This document shows, piece after piece, positions 52,966-62,145 of a stretch of DNA of 64,000 nucleotides. Position numbers and translations under genes: made by a program. The stretch covers positions 310,001-374,000 of the forward strand of contig NC_020187.1 in assembly GCF_000315915.1 (NCBI RefSeq). The letters run 5' to 3'. The notes beneath the pieces are model-generated. The model searched no databases. It saw nothing but the letters and a program-made list of their open reading frames with translations, and was not told the DNA's origin. The stretch's first letter is position 1, and every line of letters begins with the position of its first letter. Source of the stretch: Henningerozyma blattae CBS 6284. Taxonomy: Eukaryota > Ascomycota > Saccharomycetes > Saccharomycetales > Saccharomycetaceae.

Positions 52966-54714
52966 ATGTCCAAACAATTTGCTAGGATATTAAAGCATCA
53001 TGGTATTACTACGGTTTTTGGAATTGTAGGTATACCGGTGGTGGAAATTGCTGAACAGTTACAAGATGAAAATATTAATTTCATTTCCATGAGAAATGAA
53101 CAAAGTTCTTCATATGCAGCTTCGATCTATTCTTATCTAGATAATTACTACAACAATAGCAATGGCGGCAATTCACAGAAGAAACCTGCTGTTTTATTGG
53201 TAGTGGGTGGCCCAGGGATTATCCATGCATTGGCGGGCATTTACAACTCAATAATGAACAAGTTCCCTCTATTAGTCATTGCAGGCACTGTTGCAAAAGA
53301 TGAAGAATACAAGATGGGGTTCCAAGAAATGGATCATTTATCAATGTTACAAGGGTTCGATTTGAAATTCAAGGGTAATTTGACTTGGGAAAATATGGAA
53401 CGAATCACTTATTTAGCTATCAAGAATTGTTGTAATGGTAATAATAACGGCGTTTCATTCTTGAATTTCCCTGCAGATTTGATCCAAGATACGAGGGTGA
53501 AAGATTTGGAATTGACTCATTGTCATAACCATATTTTACAAATGGGTCCCGATCCAAATCAAATCGATCGTATTGTCAAATTTCTAACTAAATCTTCATC
53601 TTTGCAAACTCTTTTAATTATCGGTAAAGGTGCTATTAATACTGATATTACCAAAATCAATGAATTTGTCAATAAATTTCAACTACCGTTCTTACCAACC
53701 CCCATGGCAAAGGGTATCGTGCCAGATTCTCATCCTTTAAACGTTTCTGTTGCCAGATCATTTGCTTTAAAGAATAGTGATATTATAATAGTGATTGGTG
53801 CTCGTTTAAATTGGATCCTTCATTTTGGTTCATTTGGTAAAACAAAATTTAAACCTGGTTGTCAATTCATTCAAATTGATAACGATTCAGAAGTCCTAGG
53901 TTGGAATAATAATCAAGGGAATGAAAATTGTTTATTATCGGACATTGGACTCGCATTAGATTCGATTTCGCAAAAGTTACCCTTGGGGTTCAAATTTTCC
54001 AAAGAGAAGCAAGAGGATAATAAATTATCAAATGAAATTCAAAAAATTATTGAAAATAATACAAACAAATTACGATTAAAACAAAGATATGACCACAATA
54101 ATGGCGCCCCCTCTTATGAACAAGTATATTATAAATTAAACCAAGTCATTAATGACAAACAAACAATCTTAGTCACTGAAGGTGCAAATACAATGGATAT
54201 TGCAAGAATTTGTTTCCAAACAGATTACCCATTACATAGATTAGATTGTGGTACTAATGCCACTATGGGTATTGGGATAGGTTATGCTATTGCCTCTAAA
54301 TTGGCAGTCCCTGATAAATTAACTGTTTTAATCCAAGGTGATTCTGCATTTGGATTTTCAGGAATGGAATTAGAAACAATATCAAGATTTAAATTAGGGA
54401 TAGTCGTTATTATTATGAATAATAGTGGTATTTATCATGGGAATGAAAAGTTTAATCCAATGGAACCTTATTCAAATAAAGTCACCGATTTAACTTATAA
54501 TTGTAGATATGATATAATGGCTCAGGGATTGGGTTGTAATGGATATCTTGTAAAAGATTTAAATCAATTACAATCAGTATTCCATCATGCAAGTACGTTA
54601 GCTATGGAAAAAAATCAATGTAGCGTCATTAATATGATAATATCTCCGGGAAAACAAGGGAAATTGGAATTTGCTTGGCAAAACAAGGGTAAACAATTAA
54701 ATACCAAACTTTGA
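52966..54714 (+). CDS. PXP1: peroxisomal thiamine-diphosphate-dependent enzyme, 2-hydroxyacyl-CoA lyase-like
   Basis: 582 residues (S. cerevisiae Pxp1/YEL020C 560). ThDP-dependent family with oxalyl-CoA decarboxylase and 2-hydroxyacyl-CoA lyase. The N-terminal PYR domain has the cofactor-activating Glu in ISMRNEQSSSYAASIY (E45). The central domain has IIVIGARLNWILHFG. The C-terminal PP domain has the ThDP motif GDSAFGFSGMELETISRF...VIIMNNSG (from about residue 458). The last three residues are TKL, a plausible variant of the SKL peroxisomal targeting signal, consistent with the peroxisomal location of Pxp1. Exact substrate unknown. Confidence 0.92.
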   Translation: MSKQFARILKHHGITTVFGIVGIPVVEIAEQLQDENINFISMRNEQSSSYAASIYSYLDNYYNNSNGGNSQKKPAVLLVVGGPGIIHALAGIYNSIMNKFPLLVIAGTVAKDEEYKMGFQEMDHLSMLQGFDLKFKGNLTWENMERITYLAIKNCCNGNNNGVSFLNFPADLIQDTRVKDLELTHCHNHILQMGPDPNQIDRIVKFLTKSSSLQTLLIIGKGAINTDITKINEFVNKFQLPFLPTPMAKGIVPDSHPLNVSVARSFALKNSDIIIVIGARLNWILHFGSFGKTKFKPGCQFIQIDNDSEVLGWNNNQGNENCLLSDIGLALDSISQKLPLGFKFSKEKQEDNKLSNEIQKIIENNTNKLRLKQRYDHNNGAPSYEQVYYKLNQVINDKQTILVTEGANTMDIARICFQTDYPLHRLDCGTNATMGIGIGYAIASKLAVPDKLTVLIQGDSAFGFSGMELETISRFKLGIVVIIMNNSGIYHGNEKFNPMEPYSNKVTDLTYNCRYDIMAQGLGCNGYLVKDLNQLQSVFHHASTLAMEKNQCSVINMIISPGKQGKLEFAWQNKGKQLNTKL

Positions 54715-54756
54715 GATAAGAGATTTTCTTTTCCCTCCCTCCACTTTAATAAAAAT

Positions 54757-54974
54757 TACTGGGATTCAAGAGAGTTAGACATTGTTATACAGTGTTTAAG
54801 ATGTAAAGACGGTTACCTTATTTAGACATATATAGTAAATACTATAACTAAAATGAATATATTTCTTAAATAGTGTTTTTCGATATAAAAAGAAAAACAC
54901 ATTTTAAACAATTAGTCAGGTGATAAAAAAGTCTTTTACCACTTAATAGAAAATGATATAATCATATTCCAGCA
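54757..54974 (-). mobile_element. solo LTR, Ty1/delta-like, copy 2
   Basis: 218 bp; the reverse complement of this segment matches 8988-9202 from TGCTGGAATATG to ATCCCAGTA with few differences. It lies about 160 bp upstream of the RPR1 Pol III leader, again close to a Pol III gene. No internal element or clear target duplication. Confidence 0.8.
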
Positions 54975-55136
54975 TAATCTTATATAGATTTAGACCTTTA
55001 AACAAAGCACATATATTTTTCTTTTTTTTTTTTTAAAGGTTTGTCCCCAATGGTTCTTTAAGCCGTTCAAAACTACTAACTTTGTCTTCGAACTTGACCC
55101 CAATGTTAAATATCCAAAAATTTTGAGATTTTAGAT

Positions 55137-55202
55137 GGGAGGCTAGTGCAATGGTTAGCTTTAGGGTTTTCAGTACGGGTTCAAAACCCGTCAGTTTGCC
55201 CA
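55137..55202 (+). promoter_or_regulatory. tRNA-like Pol III promoter leader of RPR1
   Basis: Contains an A box (TAGTGCAATGGTTAGC, from 55144) and a B box in a perfect 5-bp stem with 7-base loop (ACGGGTTCAAAACCCGT, 55174-55190). In S. cerevisiae RPR1 is transcribed from such an A/B-box leader, which is removed from the mature RNA. It does not fold into a full tRNA, having no proper anticodon arm and 3 extra bases before the acceptor. Confidence 0.85.
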
Positions 55203-55224
55203 TAACCTAACCCTAGCTTTCCCC

Positions 55225-55546
55225 TGTTCTCACCCTGAGCCCGGCACAACCTGTTTACAAAAAGCCCTAGAGGCCACAAACTGCAGGTGGGAAATTCGGT
55301 GGAACACAGCAGACGGGTCATCGGGCAACCCTGTTCGATGACCGACGCAACCCTATCTGTGAAGACGCTGGCGGAATCCAGTGAGCGTCCAAGCTGCCAG
55401 TAGAAAATAGCCGCCTAGGTGGCATGGGAGTGCAGCGGGCCGTCTGCTTGGCGCACGGCTCTTGTGAGACTTGTGTGGCCTGTTGAGTGCAATTGCCAGG
55501 GTCCTTCCGTGGGACAACGCGATACCGATTACTCAGGATGTGAACT
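55225..55546 (+). ncRNA. RPR1: RNase P RNA
   Basis: About 322 nt mature RNA (S. cerevisiae 369). Catalytic RNA of nuclear RNase P that matures tRNA 5' ends. Conserved blocks: ACCTGTTTACA (55248-55258), the CR-I core AGGTGGGAAATTCGG with TGGAACACAG (55286-55310), TGTTGAGTGCAATTG (55481-55495) and GATACCGATTAC (55521-55532). The ends pair: 55226-55239 with 55532-55545, 14 bp with two mismatches, forming P1. A T10 Pol III terminator lies at 55563-55572, and the promoter leader at 55137-55202. The segment between ACCTGTTTACA and CR-I (P3 region) looks shorter than in S. cerevisiae as I remember it. Ends are approximate. Confidence 0.93.
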
Positions 55547-55562
55547 CTTCTCATTTCTCTTA

Positions 55563-55572
55563 TTTTTTTTTT
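55563..55572 (+). terminator. Pol III terminator of RPR1
   Basis: Uninterrupted run of ten T on the transcribed strand, 17 nt after the predicted mature 3' end. Confidence 0.85.
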
Positions 55573-55641
55573 GTTGACTATTCCTAATCGAAGTTATATA
55601 CAGTTATTTACTTGATATATATATATCTACAAAACCGTTTA

Positions 55642-55968
55642 TTAATCCTTTCTGGTACTATCTAAGACTTCTAATCTATGTAGTTCCTCCCTAGGGTCAA
55701 AATTACCCGCGCATAAATTATCGTATTGTTGGTCGTATTTACCTGTAGAAAGTGGTCCATTTCCTGTGAACCGTTTGGTCATATCTAAAATACCTTTTTT
55801 ACAATCGAGAAATGCTCTCATTTGTGCTAAACATAGTTCAGGAAGGTCTTTGCGTAATTCAGGGTTATCGAGACAGTCTTGAGGCTTATTCCTCTCTAGC
55901 ATCACACATGGTGATCTTTGTAGACATATAGCTACGGCTTTTTTCTGATCTTTACAACTAGCAGGCAT
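55642..55968 (-). CDS. PET191: cytochrome c oxidase assembly protein Pet191
   Basis: 108 residues, exactly the S. cerevisiae length. Mitochondrial intermembrane-space/inner-membrane protein of the twin CX9C type needed for complex IV assembly. Cysteines C5/C15 and C46/C56 each have 9-residue spacing, with additional C21 and C32. The sequence SCKDQKKAVAICLQRSPCVM and the segment MTKRFTGNGPLSTGKYDQQY are almost unchanged from S. cerevisiae. Divergent from RAV1, as in S. cerevisiae (YJR034W/YJR033C). The 282-bp spacer includes a (TC)n run at 56182-56213. Confidence 0.97.
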   Translation of the reverse strand: MPASCKDQKKAVAICLQRSPCVMLERNKPQDCLDNPELRKDLPELCLAQMRAFLDCKKGILDMTKRFTGNGPLSTGKYDQQYDNLCAGNFDPREELHRLEVLDSTRKD

Positions 55969-56178
55969 GTTTGTATTTATGCTGTTAGTTATTTATGAGT
56001 TTGGAAATTTTGTGTTTAATATTTTAGGGATCTTTACTAATAGATAATGAATTATAATTTTTTTTTTTTTTCCCAAATTTCTTTATATTTACATTTTCCG
56101 GTCTATTAATTGGGAAAAACAATAAAGGATAAAAAATAACATTACTATGGAAATTAAACGACTTACATAGATAACGTC

Positions 56179-56225
<47 letters not shown>

Positions 56226-56250
56226 GCTTATTTGTATATAAACTACAAAA

Positions 56251-59200
56251 ATGTCATTAAATTATTTACCAGGTAGACCACAACATACGAACCAAGCTAC
56301 CAATCAAACTATATGGCAAGGCCATACAATCTTTGCATATTGTTCAGGCAATAACCTTATCATATTATCAAATAAATTCACAAGATTACAAACATTATAT
56401 TTAGAAAAAGATTGTATTGCAGTAGATATAAATCCTTCCAATGGATTCATTGCTGTGGCGTTCGATAATCTAATAAATGTTTATAAACCAATCCATCAAG
56501 TGATGAAGAACCCTAAATGGGCCAAATGTTGTCAAGTATTTCATGATGATTCCCTTGTAAATTGTTTAAAATGGGGCAATAATAATGAACTTATTGTAGG
56601 TTCGAAATACTTGTCGTTTTGGAAAATAGTAGATCAATTCGGTGAATATAAACCTGTATTATTATGGAACAAATTACAATCAAAACCAGTTTATAATGTA
56701 ACCATTTCAGAAGATTCTCAATTGGTAGCAAGCTTTAGTAAATATGATAAATTTGTTAAAATTTGGAAAAGAGATTCTATTAGTGATGATAAAGTGATTT
56801 TCCAATTGACAATACTACCACATTCTGGATTTATCACTTCGATGAGATGGAAAAAGACTGGCTTGGATAATATTAAAAAGCAGAATAGTTCTACCTCATT
56901 AGATGAATTATATCCATACATTTCAAATACTAATAACCAAACACAAGTACTATATACAATCTCCACTGATAAAAAATTAAGGATTTGGGTTTGCCATGAA
57001 TGGAATTCTCGTCATATGATCCAATTATGGGGCCATTTAAAATTAAAAGATGATCAGCATTTCTTTATCATAATAGATAATTGGATTGTCGAAAAATCAT
57101 TACCAAATTCATTTGGAGATGGGTATTATAAATCAGTTAAGCCAGATCTAGTGATACAGGGATCTACAAACGGTAATCTAGAGGTACATGCATTGGAAGA
57201 ACTATCACATCATCCGCCAAAATTAATGACAAAGAAAACTTTATTCTTAAAATATGTCAATAAAGCTTCTTTTGTTAAAGATCCCATGTATTTGAATTTC
57301 TCAGAGATACAGCCGTATGATGATACTGCAAATGACTTATCATTAATCATTCATGATTTAAGAGGTTATATAAGACACACTGTGATAAATTTACCCACAT
57401 TATTATCAGAAAATAATACTTGGATTGGTGCTTTAGAACACAAATTCACAGGTCATACAAAATCAATTCAAAGGTTAATTAGAAGTAGCGACGGTGAAGC
57501 TGTTTTAACATTATCAAGATTCTCAGAAAATTGCGTTTGGAAACCACAAACATTAAGAAGTGGGGTTACTTTAAGATTGAAAAACTATATCATTACTGAA
57601 TCTCCAATAAAGGATGCTGTAGTTCATGGTAAAGGATCCTTGGTGATTTGTTTATTAGAAAATAACAAGATTCAAGCTTGGGAGTGCCCTGATTTTATTT
57701 CAATGACCCAAGAAGCAAGAGAAATGGAAGATGAAGAAGATGACGACGATAATAAAATATCTTATATGAGACAAGAAATAGATTTAACTTCACAAATTAA
57801 TGAAATTGGTGATCCAATTTTAATGTCAAATACTCCTGAACTTATACATCATTATGAAAGACATTTCATTACTCTTGTGTTTAAAACAGGTATTACAAAA
57901 AGTTTTGAAGTTTCATTAACTCGTGGAATTTTCGAAATTAAATCTGGACCTTTAGAATTAATTGATAATGAAATTTATAAAATTAGCATTATTGATCCAG
58001 TACATGCAAGTTTTACAAGTGATAGACCATTATTGGCTTTAATTTCCAAAAATGGTCTTGCAAAGACATTTAAAGGTCAAGTTGATACCGAAAATAAAAC
58101 ATTATCATGGGTTAAAGCTTTTGAATTGAATACCGGCATTAAAGACGCAACAAAAATTAGAGGAAGTTCCACAGGGAAGCTTTGCATTATAGATTCTACT
58201 GGGAAAAAAATTACAATTTGGGAATCAAGTAGGTCTGTTCTTGAATATGAAGAAACATTTGAAGATACAATTAAAGATAATGACTGGACAAGTACCGAGT
58301 TTGGTCAAAATATTTTATCAATTGGATTCACTGGCTACGCACTTCTATATACTCAATTAAGATATGATTATACGAATTATTCTCCCTCCTATTTACCAAT
58401 TGAAAAAATTGATATAACAAGTCACACAGCTCATAATATAGGTGATTCAATTTGGTTAAAAAATGGAATCTTCGCTTGTGCTTCAGGTAATCAATTTTAT
58501 ATTAAAGATAAATCGTTAGATTTGAATGATCCTTTTACACATCGGTCAATTGGTTCCAGAAAAATTCTATCTAATGACATTCTTCATTTAAGTAGTGTCT
58601 TAAATGGTCCTTTACCGGTTTTCCATCCTCAATTTTTAATTCAAGCGTTATATGCCAATAAGATTTCATTAGTTGTTGAAATAATTATGAAACTATTTAT
58701 TGAATTAAGAAATGTGACTTTTAAAAATCAAAATATTGCTACTATGTCATTTGATTTAGGGATTGAACCTTCAAAATTTAATATTACCATTGAAAAGAAA
58801 TATCCAACAGTCACATTTCCAGATCCATATCCAGAATATAATAAAAATGTCAATACTTTACTGACTGAGTATTTGTCTAAAATTACTTTACCTTATATGA
58901 CACGTCATCAACAAATTACATTGATCACAGTTGCAGAAGCAATATTGGATATTATTAAATATAAAGATATAGTTGATGATAATGGTATCAGATTTTTGTT
59001 AGGGGTAAGGCTATTTTTATCACATAAAAAGACTCAAAATGGGTTAAATATGAGAGATATTACTTGGGCATTACATTCTGATAACAAGGAGCTGCTTTTA
59101 TCCACTATAGATCATCATTTAAAGTTATGGAAAGATGCAAGAAATTTTAGAATCGCATATTGGGCAAAACAAGAAGATCTAGTAAAGAAATTTGAAAATA

Positions 59201-60477
59201 TTGCAAAACTAGAGTTTACAAAGAATGATATCAAAGATCCAAATAACTGTGCAATTTATTATTTAGCATTGAAGAAGAAACAAGTTTTATTAAGCTTATG
59301 GAAAATGAGTGTGGGCCATCCTGAACAAGGGAAAATGATAAAATTTATGAGTAATGATTTCACACAACCAAGATGGAGAACAGCCGCTTTGAAAAATGCG
59401 TATGCGTTATTAAGTAAACATCGTTTGATGGATGGTGCCGTTTTCTTTTTATTGGGTGGGTCTGTAAAAGACTGTGTGAATGTTTTATGCAGACAAATCA
59501 AAGACATTGATTTAGCTATCGCTGTGTGTAGAGTCTATGAAGGTGATGATAGTCCAGTTTTGGCAGAAGTACTACAAAAATATATCCTTCCGGATGTTGT
59601 AATTCAAAATGATAAATGGACAGCTAGTTTTATTTATTGGAAATTACGCAAACAAGAAGTAGCAATTAGAGCATTGATTACTGATCCAATCGAATTAGAA
59701 AATAATGAATCAATAGTCTGCAAAGAAGCCTGTGTTAACAAGTCATTTTTAGTGGAAGATCCAGCTTTATTACTCGTATACATCCATTTAAGAAAGAGAA
59801 ACCTAAGATACTTTATTGGTTCATTAAAAGTTGATGAAAAGCTCGAATATGATACTGTGTTACGTGTTACAAATATTCTACGCCGAATGGGGTGTGATTT
59901 ATTGGCTGTTTCATTCATCAGAAATTGGGAATTTGTGGAGAAATCGAAGAATTTAAGTCAATTAGAAAGTGCTAGAAGACAATCAATTACACTTCCAGGT
60001 ATCAGCGGAAATGCCATTTTGCCAACTACTACACCTCAACTTCGGAAAAGTTTGTTTGATAAAATGGATATGCGTGAAATGGAACCAAACAGTACAACCT
60101 CTTCAAGTGTATTTTCAAGGACTAAAAATATATTGGATGATTTCTCTTTACAATCAGGTAGCTCTGAAAGTGGGGTAACTAACATACTAAACCAATACTC
60201 AAGCAGTGTCTCTAATAGTGCCAAAATTTCTACAACTCCTCGTAGTTTACTTGACCAATATGGCTCTTCTACTACTTCACAAGTAATCAATCCAAGCACT
60301 TCAAAAAGATTATTGGATGACTTTGAAGTAGATCCACTAAGTTCTCCAGACAAATCTCCAGAAGGAGCACCTATCAAGAGTTTACTTAATGAATTTATGC
60401 CCTCACCTAATGAAACAACTAAAAAAGCTCCTCCACAAAATACCAAGCCAAGAAATTTATTAGACGATTTTATGTAG
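56251..60477 (+). CDS. RAV1: RAVE complex subunit Rav1, V-ATPase assembly factor
   Basis: 1408 residues (S. cerevisiae 1357). With Rav2 and Skp1 it forms RAVE, which reassembles V1 with V0 after glucose readdition. It starts MSLNYLPGRPQHTNQATNQTIWQGH, with WD40-type propellers over the N-terminal half (for example YTISTDKKLRIWVCHEW, HTKSIQRLIRSSDGEAVLTLS). The Rav1p_C helical domain follows (about 780-1220; HSDNKELLLSTIDHHLKLWKDARNF, MDGAVFFLLGGSVKDCVNVL). The last about 115 residues are disordered and carry six short motifs of form [I/L]-L-[D/N]-x-[F/Y], ending in NLLDDFM. Synteny with PET191 and CPR7 matches S. cerevisiae. Confidence 0.96.
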   Translation: MSLNYLPGRPQHTNQATNQTIWQGHTIFAYCSGNNLIILSNKFTRLQTLYLEKDCIAVDINPSNGFIAVAFDNLINVYKPIHQVMKNPKWAKCCQVFHDDSLVNCLKWGNNNELIVGSKYLSFWKIVDQFGEYKPVLLWNKLQSKPVYNVTISEDSQLVASFSKYDKFVKIWKRDSISDDKVIFQLTILPHSGFITSMRWKKTGLDNIKKQNSSTSLDELYPYISNTNNQTQVLYTISTDKKLRIWVCHEWNSRHMIQLWGHLKLKDDQHFFIIIDNWIVEKSLPNSFGDGYYKSVKPDLVIQGSTNGNLEVHALEELSHHPPKLMTKKTLFLKYVNKASFVKDPMYLNFSEIQPYDDTANDLSLIIHDLRGYIRHTVINLPTLLSENNTWIGALEHKFTGHTKSIQRLIRSSDGEAVLTLSRFSENCVWKPQTLRSGVTLRLKNYIITESPIKDAVVHGKGSLVICLLENNKIQAWECPDFISMTQEAREMEDEEDDDDNKISYMRQEIDLTSQINEIGDPILMSNTPELIHHYERHFITLVFKTGITKSFEVSLTRGIFEIKSGPLELIDNEIYKISIIDPVHASFTSDRPLLALISKNGLAKTFKGQVDTENKTLSWVKAFELNTGIKDATKIRGSSTGKLCIIDSTGKKITIWESSRSVLEYEETFEDTIKDNDWTSTEFGQNILSIGFTGYALLYTQLRYDYTNYSPSYLPIEKIDITSHTAHNIGDSIWLKNGIFACASGNQFYIKDKSLDLNDPFTHRSIGSRKILSNDILHLSSVLNGPLPVFHPQFLIQALYANKISLVVEIIMKLFIELRNVTFKNQNIATMSFDLGIEPSKFNITIEKKYPTVTFPDPYPEYNKNVNTLLTEYLSKITLPYMTRHQQITLITVAEAILDIIKYKDIVDDNGIRFLLGVRLFLSHKKTQNGLNMRDITWALHSDNKELLLSTIDHHLKLWKDARNFRIAYWAKQEDLVKKFENIAKLEFTKNDIKDPNNCAIYYLALKKKQVLLSLWKMSVGHPEQGKMIKFMSNDFTQPRWRTAALKNAYALLSKHRLMDGAVFFLLGGSVKDCVNVLCRQIKDIDLAIAVCRVYEGDDSPVLAEVLQKYILPDVVIQNDKWTASFIYWKLRKQEVAIRALITDPIELENNESIVCKEACVNKSFLVEDPALLLVYIHLRKRNLRYFIGSLKVDEKLEYDTVLRVTNILRRMGCDLLAVSFIRNWEFVEKSKNLSQLESARRQSITLPGISGNAILPTTTPQLRKSLFDKMDMREMEPNSTTSSSVFSRTKNILDDFSLQSGSSESGVTNILNQYSSSVSNSAKISTTPRSLLDQYGSSTTSQVINPSTSKRLLDDFEVDPLSSPDKSPEGAPIKSLLNEFMPSPNETTKKAPPQNTKPRNLLDDFM

Positions 60478-60570
60478 AGCTCTTTTTTACGTTACAAATA
60501 TGAGTCCTTTATAGAAAAATTTCTATTGATTAGATATCATGAGTTTAACAATTTCTTTATTAGTCGGATT

Positions 60571-61797
60571 TTAGAATAAAATACACAAGTAAATATTTAA
60601 AGATACATAGAGGTTGCTAGGAAAAAATTTTGATATATTTTTTCTTGTTTTTTCTTTTTTTTGCTGAATTAGATTTTCCACATGTTCAATTTTTTGATCA
60701 ACTACCTTATCATTCGGATTATTTTCTTTGCAGAGATTGTAATCCTTAAGTGCATCTTCTAGCCTTTTTTTTGCTAAATAACAATTTCCACTTCTATAAT
60801 ATGCTTTAGCAACGTCTAATTTTGGAACATTTTCCATTTCAATAATATAAGTAGCGTACTGTATCGCTTCTTCGTACTTTTGCATATCGAACATCATCAA
60901 ACACATATTGAGATATAATTTGATTTTTAAATTAGTATATTTTATGTTATTCTCTTTATCCATTTCCATATCTGGAATATACTCAGTTATATAACGTAAT
61001 GATTTCTTATATTTAAAAAAGGCATTTTGAAAGTCTTTCTTCTTAAATAACAAAGTGCCTGATTCCTTAATAGTATTTGCAGCTTCATACACTCTTGAGA
61101 AATCATCAGATTCAAAATGTTTATCATCTTCTGGATTTTCCTCGTATACATCACCACCGATTTTATCATTACAAGCATTATACAGTGGAACTCCCATTTC
61201 ACTATTCCATTCACCACAGTCATCAATTCTGATACATTTTTCTGGGAAACCATCTTTATCTACTCTTGAATTTTCTATCGTACGCACGACATATTTCCCA
61301 TCAATAACTTCACCAAATAACGAATGCTTACCATTTAGATGCGGAGATGGATAGGTCGTGATAAAAAATTGAGAACTATTTGAATTTGGAGTTCCAGTAT
61401 TAGCCATAGCTAACATGAATGGTTCAGGAAATTCCTCTAAATTTTCATCCTCGAAATTACCAAAGCAAGCTAAGTCCCCATCAGCGGCTGATTCTATTTC
61501 TTTCTCAGTGGCATAAATTGAGCAACCACCAGTACCAATTTGGTCGCTCTTTTTGTATTCATCTTTTCCAAACTCAATATCACCACATTGAATCATAAAA
61601 TTCTTAATTACTCGATGGAAATAATTGTCCTTATAAGTTAAAGGCTTATGAGACTGAATTGAGACGTCACCCTTGCAAAGGCTATAGAAGTTTGCTGCAG
61701 CTTTTGGTGCCTTCTTTGCGTATAACTTACAAACAATTCTACCTATTTTTTCATTATCGATAGAAATATCCAAATAAACTAATGGATCAGATAACAT
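60571..61797 (-). CDS. CPR7: cyclophilin-40 type peptidyl-prolyl isomerase, Hsp90 co-chaperone
   Basis: 408 residues (S. cerevisiae Cpr7 393). Residues 1-180 form the cyclophilin domain (YFHRVIKNFMIQCGDI, NSSQFFITTYPSPHLNGKHSLFGEVIDG). Three TPR units occupy about 225-385 and bind the EEVD tail of Hsp90. It is Cpr7 and not Cpr6 because of synteny: CPR7 (YJR032W) lies between RAV1 and GEA1 in S. cerevisiae. After the basic KKEKTRKNISKFF the protein runs on for 16 mostly hydrophobic residues (PSNLYVSLNIYLCILF), an extension I do not know from the family, perhaps from loss of an earlier stop. Confidence 0.93.
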   Translation of the reverse strand: MLSDPLVYLDISIDNEKIGRIVCKLYAKKAPKAAANFYSLCKGDVSIQSHKPLTYKDNYFHRVIKNFMIQCGDIEFGKDEYKKSDQIGTGGCSIYATEKEIESAADGDLACFGNFEDENLEEFPEPFMLAMANTGTPNSNSSQFFITTYPSPHLNGKHSLFGEVIDGKYVVRTIENSRVDKDGFPEKCIRIDDCGEWNSEMGVPLYNACNDKIGGDVYEENPEDDKHFESDDFSRVYEAANTIKESGTLLFKKKDFQNAFFKYKKSLRYITEYIPDMEMDKENNIKYTNLKIKLYLNMCLMMFDMQKYEEAIQYATYIIEMENVPKLDVAKAYYRSGNCYLAKKRLEDALKDYNLCKENNPNDKVVDQKIEHVENLIQQKKEKTRKNISKFFPSNLYVSLNIYLCILF

Positions 61798-62145
61798 AAT
61801 GTTTTATGTTTATAATTATCTTACTGCTCAATTAATTTTTTTGTTAACTTTGTTTCAATATCATCGTGAATGGAGTTGAATTATTTTTTAAGAAGGAAAA
61901 ATGCTTAATTGCAAAATATAAGAATTTTGAAATTATCCGATCGAAATAATTCCGAAATAATAACCGCCTATACTTAAAATTCTATACTTGGCCAAAAAAC
62001 TGTTTTGACAGACAAATTAACAGAAAAGTGACTTTTATAAAATTAAAAAGAAATATTATATATATCTTGAAGGTATATAAGTAAATTTTAAATGAATGAA
62101 CATTTTCTAAAGTTTCGAGTCCATTAGAATTACAATAAAAGTATT
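61798..62145. other. CPR7 upstream intergenic region
   Basis: About 350 bp of AT-rich sequence holding the CPR7 promoter and the 3' end of the decayed membrane-protein gene. No motif recognised. Confidence 0.4.

Noticed and set aside
55137..55202. Independent tRNA gene
   Set aside because: A and B boxes are present but no anticodon arm forms and the acceptor is offset by 3 bases; position and sequence identify it as the RPR1 leader.
55318..55554. 78-codon minus frame
   Set aside because: Lies wholly inside the RNase P RNA gene.
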